A DNA stretch of 64,000 bases, from contig JARGSG010000054.1 in assembly GCA_030374805.1 (NCBI GenBank), forward strand, positions 1 to 64,000. Reading direction: 5' to 3'. Shown here in pieces: positions 31,106 to 40,251 of this stretch. The stretch is from Gracilaria gracilis (Eukaryota; Rhodophyta; Florideophyceae; Gracilariales; Gracilariaceae). Under the pieces are notes generated by a model, which worked only from the letters and a program-made list of their open reading frames with translations, had not been told where the DNA came from and made no database searches. The stretch's first letter is position 1. Each line of letters begins with the position of its first letter. Position numbers and translations under genes: made by a program.

Positions 31106-34100
31106 CTACTCATCGTCGTCATCCATTATCATCTTTCCTTCCTCGTAATCCCCATCTGTATTCTCAGCAGGGCCACCTGACATCTCTTCATTTTCCTCTT
31201 CGTACTGGTCCTCTCCATCTTCTATATATTTCATTTCACCCTCTTCCTCCAAACCGTCATCATCGTCCAGCTCATCGTTTGGGTCCTCTCCTAGCCCAAA
31301 GTTCTCATCTACGAACTTGGGCCGAAACGCTGGCTCCCTGTGCACCGCGTCAGGGAGCTTGTATCCTTCAGGTACAAAGTACATGTGATACCTCAGGCAA
31401 TTCTCTTTCACCAACGCATCCATGTACCCAGCTTCCGCATGAAACACATCTTCTCTCCCAATAAACACAGAGTAAGGCGGAACCCTGAACTTCTTCACAA
31501 CCATTGTACGTGATAACCTCCTCAAACTCTTGTCATCCGTCACCCACATATTGTGTGACCTCTCAAAAACCCATATTATAAATGAACTCCCCCCGGAGGC
31601 CATCACGAAGTACCCCGGAATCTCTCCCTTATCCTTCTCCACAGTCGTCAACCCTAGGAAATCAGTGTGCAACACCTGCCTTGGGCATCCCTCTGCCATA
31701 CACAACACACGCCCTCCGGTCTGCGGCGTATACATCCATTTCTTCGCCTTGCTGTTGTTACAAAGGCGAAGAGCCGATGCAATTTGCCCAAACATCGCAT
31801 CCAACAACGCCCGCTTTCTCACCATCATCACATTCTTCTACTCTGATTCCATGCAATCAACAATCTTCTTCTTTGTCGTAATATATCGTCCAATTCCCTG
31901 CATCCTGTCCCCAGCATCCTTTCCTTCCCCCGCGTTGATGATCGGATTCCATTTCGTTCGGTTCTCTTCAAACTTCAAGTTTGGCTGCTCCTTGAAGTCC
32001 TTCTCAAAAAAACTCCAGCACCCCTTCCGTCACATTTTCATCCACCACCAAGCCCCTCTTCTTCGCCTCCTCTGACATACCTTCTTCAGTTCCTAAGTGT
32101 TCCAAAACACAGAAACCCCTTTCCATCAATTCCATTCTCTTCGTCGCAAAGTACTCTCGAGTGAGATCATCCCTCTCCATCGCCGCCATCCAAAAAACTT
32201 CTTCCTCCACTCTTGGCTTTCCCTTCAACGGAAGCTTCACCCCAAGAACTGGTTCTTTCGTGCTACCCAGCTCCTTGTGCCCATTCCCGGCGGCATGCCA
32301 GTACACCGCGTGATGGACCGCTCTCAAATCCGCCACCCCCAAACACCCCGCCCTGTGCTCCTTTCACAAATGAATCATCTTCATCCACTGGTGCTCATGT
32401 TTTACTGCATTCTTCCCTCCCGGCCACTCACTCGGTAGCGCATTCACGAGACTCGTCCATGACATATCCGATCCACCAGCCCACTGACCTGCCTTATTCA
32501 TCCCTTTCGGTGGTTTCTCGAGATTCTTATCTTCAAATCCACGCATCGTTCCTTCCTCCACCCCTTCTTCCTCGTCCTGAACGAACCTACCTACTATCGT
32601 TCTCACAGCCACCACTTTCATCCTCGCTCAACGACACCAAACCAATTTTCGGTTCTTTGAAGAACTCCTCCAATGCCGGCTTCGTCATATTCCTGAATAA
32701 AGTAACAAACTCCATTGGTATATCTCCAGAAGAGGTCTTCACGGTGCCCTTCTTCATCCTTTTCGGAGCAGGTTGGATTTCTACCTCATCCTCATCGTCA
32801 GTAGGATCAATTAACCTCCTCTTCTTCTTCTTCTTCTTGCTCCCAGCCTTGCTACCCCAATCCTCTTTCAGCCGGCCCGGAGCAATCTTTTTCCGTGTGC
32901 TGCGCCCCAACACTGATGGCTCTGCTTCAGGGTCTTACCTTTGCATGGAAGCTTCCAACAACATGGGAGCTTCTTCTGCCTCATTAGGTGCTGCGGTTGA
33001 CGTACCATCACCTACACCCACGACTTCAACCACCTCCTCCCCCACCTCCTTCACCTCCTCTGAAGTTTGAAGCGATACTTTGAAAACTTCTTGAAGTTTA
33101 AAACTTCTTGAAGTTTGTTACCCGCGGTCTTAACCCTTCTAGACACTATCCCGTCCCATAAAAGCCTCGAACCGCCAAGTTCCATTTTTGCTGTCCGCAT
33201 ACCCAGATATTCCATCACAGACACATTCTTTCCTCCTAAGTTGAATACTGTCAGCATTACTTCTTCAACACCAAAACTTCTTCTTCTTCCCAGTGAGATT
33301 AAATAGGTTGTACAAACCTATGGCACATTGAAAGAAGTGCTTCCTCATCTCTTCAAATCGACCTGTTCTCGTAGAAGAAGACAACCCCAGTTCCGCATGC
33401 CATTGCAAGTAACGCACGACAAATCGAAACTGCCCATCGGTGAGACCCATCAGGGGGTCTCTTGAGACATGCATCAACTTCAGGGCTGTACCTTCCTCAG
33501 ATACATTCTCAAAGAACTCTAAAAGCCCCTCACATTCCACAAACTTCAGAGCCAATGTCGCGTAACGAGTCAAGTGACGCCCGCTGTAGTCACCGATAGC
33601 CTCCCTTCTCTTCAAGGCACCAGCTAACTGCTTCGAAGTAATGCTCTTCACATGCACATGTTACTCGTGCACGAAGTTCTTCACAAAAGATACCGTGCTA
33701 TGAATTTTGTCTGCAAACGGCATCTTCAGCACATTCGAACTCATCTCGTGCAGAAGATTGCCGGGTCCTAGTACCTCGTCCATGGTGACGGCCTTCCCAT
33801 CCTTTCTTCCCCACAGCACAACATCCAAAGAACGGACTATATCTACCCACTTCCCGCCTTCCCCATGCAAGTCTCGTGGCACAAGAATTCTGTGATATCC
33901 GTCTATGAGGGTTACGGGCACAACAATTCTCCCATCAACAACTATTTCATTCACATCATACTCCCCTAGAGATGCCACAGCAATCGAACCTGCGGACGGA
34001 AGCCACCCAAAGTTGCGGTATTTCATCATCGTCGCCTCTTTGTGTCCCATATTCACACTTCGTACTGTCTTCTTCGGGATTTCAATCATCTCGATATCCA

Positions 34101-34872
34101 TCGTCAACCTGCGCTGAACATACTCGGCGACGGAAATCTTCTTGAGAGACAGGGTGTTGTCCAGCTCCTCCGACGGAACACTGTCTCCTTCATCGAACAA
34201 GTCCTCCTCCGGGTCGGTAAGCGGAGCCTTACTCGTCTGAAAGACCTCCACAATATCGTCGTCTGAGTCCTCTATGATGCTGACGCTCGCTCCCACGAGC
34301 TTCTTCATCCCGTCAGAAGACTTTCCTGGAGTTTTGGAAGCTTCCTCAGCAGGTTTCTCGACCCCGAGAGCAACCACTTTCTCAGGCTGAGATGTAGAAA
34401 ACTTGCCAGCTCCAGACCCTGGAGTAAAACTTTGCGGAATCTCGATTGGTGCCCTCATCGACGTATCCCACGCATGCAACCCAGCCCAGAACAACTCGCA
34501 CAGCGTACTTGGTGGTTCTTCAGGACCTTCAAAACGTTAAGGGTCCTTCGCGCTTTCATGACTTATAATCTTCGTCCTCCAGATCACAACCAAGTCTTCA
34601 CCTTCTAGGGCAGTCGCGCTTAGAACATGCCCATGGAGCGAACGGCAAAGAGCCTTCCCTGCACCACCGCCGGACCCCACACCTCTCACCTCCGCGATTC
34701 TCACTTTCACCCTGCTCTTTTCTTTCCCAACCGTCACAAACAAATATACCGCATCGCCGCCTTTCACTTCCGGCGTAGCAGCGGGCGAAACCTTTCTCGT
34801 CATTGCTCGGGCTGGTGGCATACGTGGCGTAGTGCCTTTTGCCCTCCCTCTCCCTCGTGTTAGGGGCGGCAT
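31106..34872 (-). pseudogene. p1 large element protein, copy C (near full length); dioxygenase-like C-terminus
   Basis: ATG at 34870-34872 (MPPLTRGRGRAKG). The first 1.6 kb is one frame with only two stops (34537-34539 and 33661-33663); copy B reads through the first. Domains in order: short basic N-terminus; GGDAVYLFVTVGKEK; acidic linker; YVQRRLTMDIEMIE; RIVVPVTLIDGYHRILVPRD, whose DGYHR recalls the ParB/Srx fold; LAGALKRREAIGDYSGRHL; basic linker GRSTRKK (about 32900); LRAVHHAVYWHAAG; and the dioxygenase-like domain with HTD at 31661-31669, His codon 31439-31441 and Arg codon 31391-31393. An acidic tail ends the protein. The ancestral product was roughly 1,250 residues. The 3' half has several frameshifts. 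Confidence 0.6.
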
Positions 34873-35239
34873 TTCTTACACCCCTGCACTTAGGTTCGGT
34901 TGTCTTGAATCCTGCCCCCTTTTATGCCTGCAAGGCGGCATCGCTGTTACACGCGGCTGATAGAATCGAAAATGTTGTTTACGACCGTTGAAAACGCTCG
35001 CAAGATCGGTCAGCTAGTTGTAACTTTCACTCCCGTTCCTTTCCGTCTACTTCATCACAGATGCGCGTCCGCTCAATATTAGTTTAAACTATACACTGTG
35101 CCTACATAAAATTTCATAGCATAATTGCGGGACGGTTACAAAGCTACGTCAACCAACTAACTTCTATAGTACACTTGTACAACAATGTTTGAGGAATAAA
35201 GAAATAAATAATATTTGTGGCGGACTAATTTCACTCTTG

Positions 35240-35311
35240 GACAGCGGACCGGGGTGTCGTGGCGCTTCATCGGTGCACCGATGAAGCGCCACGACACCCC
35301 GGTCCGCTGTC
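35240..35311. repeat. Perfect 72-bp palindrome
   Basis: The left 36 bases (GACAGCGGACCGGGGTGTCG then TGGCGCTTCATCGGTG) and the right 36 are exact reverse complements with no spacer, centred on GGTGCACC between 35275 and 35276. It lies 370 bp upstream of the p1 start and is the reference for all other copies. Confidence 0.97.
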
Positions 35312-35456
35312 GACGGCGCGTTGGCGGTGCCACGAATGCCAGCACCCCAGTTTTATCACACACGGCGCGTTGACAGCGGGCGAAATTCATCGCTTACGGC
35401 TCGTTGGCGGTGCCACGTGTGCCACCGCCCCAGATTCATCACTCACGGCGCGTTAG

Positions 35457-36336
35457 GACAGCGGACCGGGGTATCGTGGCGCTTCATCGGTCGGTGCACC
35501 GATGAAGCGCCACAAGACCCCGGTTCGCTGCCCCAAAAAAATTATTTTGAATTATTCTGAAACGAGCGGCTGAACAAAGATGATATTTCATATTCAACAT
35601 TTCGCTTTCCAGCCACACGTGTGGTGCTGTATGAAAGCCGTCCCCACTCTTGCCCCCAACACCTTCCACGCCCTACCTTATTCGTGGTCACACCTTCTAC
35701 CGGGATATATTCATCTTCTTCCACAACCGAAAGTATGTCTCGGTTGCGGAAAGGGAAAGATATATTTCCGTAGAAGGTGGCACATCGTCACGCTGCGAAG
35801 CTAGGAATAGGACATCCGTTATATGAGATGAAGTTAGTACATCTTCTATCTTTATTTTGTAATACGGATGTCCTATTCCTATGCTGCTCACGGAGGTTTT
35901 CACATACTTTCACGCTTCGTAGCTAGGTATAGGACATCCGTTGGAAGAAATGAAGTTAGTACATCTTCAATCTTTATTTCGTAGAACTGATGTTTCATTT
36001 CTATGCTGCTTGCGCTTTGAAGCTAGGATTAGGACATCCGCTACATGATATAAAATTAGTACATCTTCTAATTTTATGTGATAAAGCTCTTGTTCTAATA
36101 CTCTGCTGCTTGGGGAGTTTTTCATATTTTGTCACAATCATTTGGCTAAAGATATAATAGCCATAGTAGTAAGTAATACATGGAGTGAGAGCAGGAAATC
36201 GTTTGAGTCGCGATCCATGTTCGTTTCATCCTGGGACAGCCTATCAGCACTCACGGCGCGTTGGGACAGCACACCCGGGTGTTGTGGCGCTTTATCGGTG
36301 CACCGATGGAGCGCCATGACATTCCGGTCCACTGTC
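35457..36336. repeat. Further palindromes of Element C flanking the central segment
   Basis: Two more copies: 35457-35532, with a 4-base TCGG duplication near the centre, and 36265-36336, with several substitutions. Together with 35240-35311 they make three. They bracket the central segment 35533-36264. Confidence 0.85.
35533..36264 (-). other. Central segment of Element C (inverted relative to B)
   Basis: 732 bp. Left to right: an AT-rich stretch, CCACACGTGTGG at about 35612, a long hairpin with arms CACCTTCTAC/GTAGAAGGTG (35691-35779), three roughly 110-bp units each a partial hairpin (TAGGAATAGGACATCCG with CGGATGTCCTATTCCTA), then the unique stretch. Its reverse complement aligns with 11196-11944, e.g. 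AATATGAAATATCATCTTTG against AATATAAAATATCATCTTTC. No gene. Confidence 0.75.
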
Positions 36337-36679
36337 CTACCAGCTGTTCTCTATAACTTCGCGTATATGTTTACAATCACCAAGTTCCGTCTCCCTCGAG
36401 TGTCGCCGCTTTTTCTGACACCTTTTTAAAAGGTTCACGTGCATCTCATGCATTTTGCACATCTCCCTGTCGTGTTGAAAGAACCTGACTCGTACTGTAT
36501 CGTTGCTATCCTCTCCCACCCGCTCCCGTCTCCCGTGCACTCTCATATCTTGCCGGCAGTTATTTTCCGCCCGCTGCAGTCTCCCGTGCGCTGTTTCCTC
36601 CTCTCCGCTGCCATCTCCCGTCCGCTCCGGAAATTCGAATCATAACCGTCAATTTATTCTCTTCCCGTGATTGCATAAA
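36337..36679 (+). promoter_or_regulatory. Right-arm leader of Element C
   Basis: C/T-rich 343-bp interval directly upstream of the methyltransferase-SET gene, shared with Element B (12361-12720). Contains repeats of CTCCCGTSCRCT type. Its conservation next to different right-arm genes suggests a promoter or 5' leader. Confidence 0.5.
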
Positions 36680-39600
36680 ATGGCTCCACATAGTTCATCG
36701 AGGTCTACGTCACCGGCACTCTCAAGCTCCGATATGAAGGTTGGAAAACTGTATGGCTCCGGAGATGAGCTTGTCACAGTATGCCTTGCAATCCGCGATC
36801 ATTACGCGTCGACAATGCGAGATGAAGACCGGCCAAGGAAGGTGGGACACAGCGAGTTCGTTGATTACGTTATCAAGAATCGCAACGTCCTACCGCTGGC
36901 AAAGAATTACTTCTATATTCTTGTGGGTCCAGGACATCCGACTTTTACTGAGAGTGAACTACCGGTCGTATCTCTGAAGGGGTCTTATCGTCAGCTATAC
37001 CTCTCAACGACGTTATTGGACATCTTAGACAGTGATAGGTACTGGCGTGTAAGGGACTTCTGGAATGCTTATACCGAGGTGAATTTTAAAGGAATACCGA
37101 AGAATGTGACTTTGACCGAGTTTTTCAAGTCCATGACTATACATCCTAAGCGAGTGGGACGGATGGTACCCCCGTTCGCAACAACCGTTGCCACACATTT
37201 CCAAAGGATTCTCTTTCTTTCGCTCATTCAGAAGTTTCCAAGGAAAAAAGAGTTGTAGGCCAGAAGACGAAAAGAGGAGACAAGGGATATCCCATACCTT
37301 TTGTGAATGTCCAAATATCCGACAAACTTCAAGATCAACGTGTTGGCTTTCGTTTGCAGCTCATAACGAAGGCATGGGATTTTTTGTATCAATTTCTGGG
37401 ATTTCCTACCGCGGGGGTCATGGTTCTTCCATTCATCCGAGTCATGTACGACAAAATGCAGTTTCAAGCGATTGAGACGAGGGCAGAGGGGTTCTTCCAC
37501 CGAGAATAACGACCATCGCTTGCTACCGAGCAAAGGTGAAACTGTTATTGAAACAGAGGTCATCCCATGGGCATAGAATTTACCGCACGACATCGATTTT
37601 TGCCCTCCGAATGCTTGCGAAGGAGTTCATTTCGGACCTCAACAAGGTTATTGTGAATGAGCAGTTCTACTGAATTTTCGATCCAGGACGATGGACAGTT
37701 CTCATGAGGTTTACCAGAGACCCATCACGGGCGTTTGCTCAGAAATTCGATAGTTTCTCGAATTCGCTTGTGTCCTCCGACATGGGGGCCATAAGCCCGT
37801 TGAAACTGAAAGAATCAGTGAACGTCTTTGGTATGGCGGTAACGCCGATATCCAAATCAGAACCTGCCATACAAATTGAGGATGATGTGGAGGAGATGGA
37901 GGAAATTGTGAAACCAACGGAGCCGAAGTAGGGGAGAGGCGAAGAAGGAGATGGTGATACGAACATAGTGGCCGACATTGGGAAAGGAAGTACTGCTGAC
38001 GAAGCGTCTGGGGTAGGCGTAATACCCCCACCATCTATTGCGTCGTTGGATGACAAAATGGCTTTCGGAAGTTGTGAGGAGGAGATGGAGAAGTACTTTC
38101 GCTTGTACAATTGCGGGTTTGAGGATATGGTAGAGATGGACGAGACGTTACGCAGAGATGGTGTGTTTCCGTTAGGAAAAGTTCAACTGGTTCTCATGGA
38201 CTCTCCGTACAACATCCGAGGGAACAAAAACATAAGCAACAGCTGGTACGATGTACTGAGCCCTCAGGACATGAAGAAGGCAGCAACGCTTCTATCACGA
38301 CTGCTACGTCCTGGGGGCCATTTCGTTATCTTTAGTGCTTTCAAGCAGGTCCAGGAATGGAGAGATGTACTTTCTGCCATCTGGCAAAAGACGAAAACGG
38401 AGTACCAAGGCGTTCCTTTATTGTGGACCAGGTCCCAATGCACTTTGTACGGTGGCAAGACAACCCGATGCGTAACCCTGGACGTAGGTTGTGCTCCCTT
38501 TTCCCTGCAATGGATTATGCTGTACATGGAGTTCGAAATGGTCTCAGCTACGCGCAGCAGCATGTGATGGTGAACTATGAGAACTTCAATTTCGTGGAGT
38601 CGAAGTACCCGGGGTACCAGAGTGTCATTGACCAGGTACCCCTCATGTCTAATGAGGAGACTCTTCAGTGGAAGAGAAAGAAGGAAGGTGGAGGCTACGT
38701 TTTGCAAAAGGTGAGGTCCGAACAGAAACCTAGGGCATTGTTGAAGGAGCTAATCAGTCGGTTTCCCCAGGGTGCAGATATTGTGGTCGACTTGTTTGCG
38801 GGGACTTTTTCGACAGCAATGGCATGTATGGAGTTACAACAGCATCATAGGTTCATCGGGTGTGAGCCGGACCCTGACTGCTTTGCTCATGCTAGGCACG
38901 CCGCAATTATTCAATTCTCATTGTAAGTCCCGGAAAATGAGACGGATATCCAGGTAACGCAGGAAGTTCGGAATGCTATGATTAGGGTGCTGAGCTTATT
39001 TCCAAAGTAGAATGTCCGTCCATCGAAATCATGGAAGGCTCTATCCGGGTATCTCCAGTATCAAAAGTTTCCTACGTATATTGTGAAATTTCTTGCGTCA
39101 TTGTCGCGGGATGAGAGCTTGGTCACCATTGGTAAGCGTAAGGCCCTTCACGAATGGCCTAAAACTTTGCAAGGAAAGATGGGGCTTCTGGATTGGAATG
39201 CCATGTTGGCATTGGAAGCGACCATATGCGGTTGTCGTATCGGGAAGTCGACAATTCGTCACCCTGGGGCCGGAGTGGGGGTGTTCACTACACGCCGATT
39301 CATGGAAAAAGAAGAAATATGTTACTTCTATGGAACACTGGTGTACCATGACCTAACGAAGAGAAAAGAGATACACAAGAGATAAGGCGAAGGGTTATTG
39401 GGAGCCACATCCGAACACTTTCGGAAGTGTGCGATGGAGTTTCACGTCCGCGGCGATATATTCCATAGCCTCCCAGAATGAAGACAAGGAGTAGGTTTAA
39501 TACCTGTATGGATTGTCCCCGCTCTTTTTTCACTGGGTGGAACGATTGACGATCCCAAATATATGGAAGGTGATAAGGACATTGACGCAGTTGCGGATGG

Positions 39601-39763
39601 TGTGACGAAACGAAGGACTTCAAATGTGCGGGTCATTCGAACTCCAAATACAGGACACACCCCGCATCAACTACGGGAACACCAAATGCTTGCGGTGCGA
39701 GCACTTCGGAAACTGGAAGTGGGAAAAGGGTTGTTGGCGGATTATGGAGTAGAGTATAGCTAG
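36680..39763 (+). pseudogene. DNA methyltransferase-SET domain fusion protein of Element C, broken
   Basis: ATG at 36680-36682 opens a 192-codon N-terminal piece of unknown family (GSGDELVTVCLAIRDHYAST, FVDYVIKNRNVLPLAKNYFY). After frameshifts, 37704-38400 carries LVLMDSPYNIRGN, a DPPY-type catalytic motif IV with Ser at position 2, and LSRLLRPGGHFVIFSAFKQV. After another shift, one frame (38357-39763) holds IVVDLFAGTFSTAMAC (SAM-binding motif I) and RFIGCEPDPDCF, then passes through stops at 38924-38926 and near 39007 into a SET-like region: IRHPGAGVGVFTTRRFMEKE, EEICYFYGTLVYHD, and RALRKLEVGKGLLADYGVEY. Motif order IV then I fits beta-class amino-methyltransferases (N6-adenine or N4-cytosine). 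Domains are clear; target base and histone substrate are not. Confidence 0.65.
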
Positions 39764-40251
39764 GGTACATCGGCAAATCCTATTATAGTAATCTATTAGA
39801 ACGTGTGGTAAATTAACTACACATAGAACAACCCTCTAAACCTACATAAAGAAGTGGCACTTATTGCATTCGAACTTCGTCATTGAGCACGAAATAGAAA
39901 CTAAACACTTTGGCAGAAGTGCAAGATGGAAGTACATAGATGCAAAAAAAGTATCGAAGAGCATCGAATTTGATAGTGTAAGGTTTAACATTATGGGAAC
40001 TTTTTAGTTCAGAAATGGAGATTTCGGTGTCAATTTTCGGTTTCGGAATCGGGGAATAAAAAACCGCACTCGGTGATTTCTACCACACTCCACTCGATTA
40101 GGGGTGTGCATTCGATCGGTGACGCTCGATCACGGCGAGCGCCAAACAAATCGGTAGCAGACCAGTTCCGATTCCAGTAACCTTCGATCACGGTCAGCGG
40201 CTAACACGTCGTGAGCCCATCGTCAATAGCGAGGAACCGTTCGGATTGTAT
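39764..40251. other. AT-rich non-coding interval after the SET region
   Basis: No supported gene. Near the right side are repeated CGATCACGGYSAGCG words (about 40128-40145 and 40186-40200). The expected Element C right tip was searched for here and not found. Confidence 0.4.

Larger units (their letters stand above)
28332..39763 (-). mobile_element. Element C, most complete copy of the unclassified element
   Basis: Left tip TGTTCTCGGCATGCTAGTT at 28332 beside the piggyBac-like remnant. Left arm, from the tip inward: coiled-coil gene (reverse), reductase-like gene (forward), p1 (reverse). Centre: palindromes and hairpin segment 35240-36336. Right arm: leader and methyltransferase-SET gene (forward). 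The right tip was not found; purine-rich sequence with further decayed genes continues to about 44.4 kb and may be part of it. Reverse strand purine-rich on the left arm, forward strand on the right arm. Confidence 0.7.

Noticed and set aside
31106-34872. Breaks in p1 explained as introns
   Set aside because: Copies A, B and C break at different places, and copy B reads straight through C's stop at 34537. Decay fits better than splicing.
28332-39763. Element C as an integrated DNA virus
   Set aside because: No capsid, packaging ATPase, polymerase, primase or integrase was recognised. Replicon-like features alone do not show a virus.
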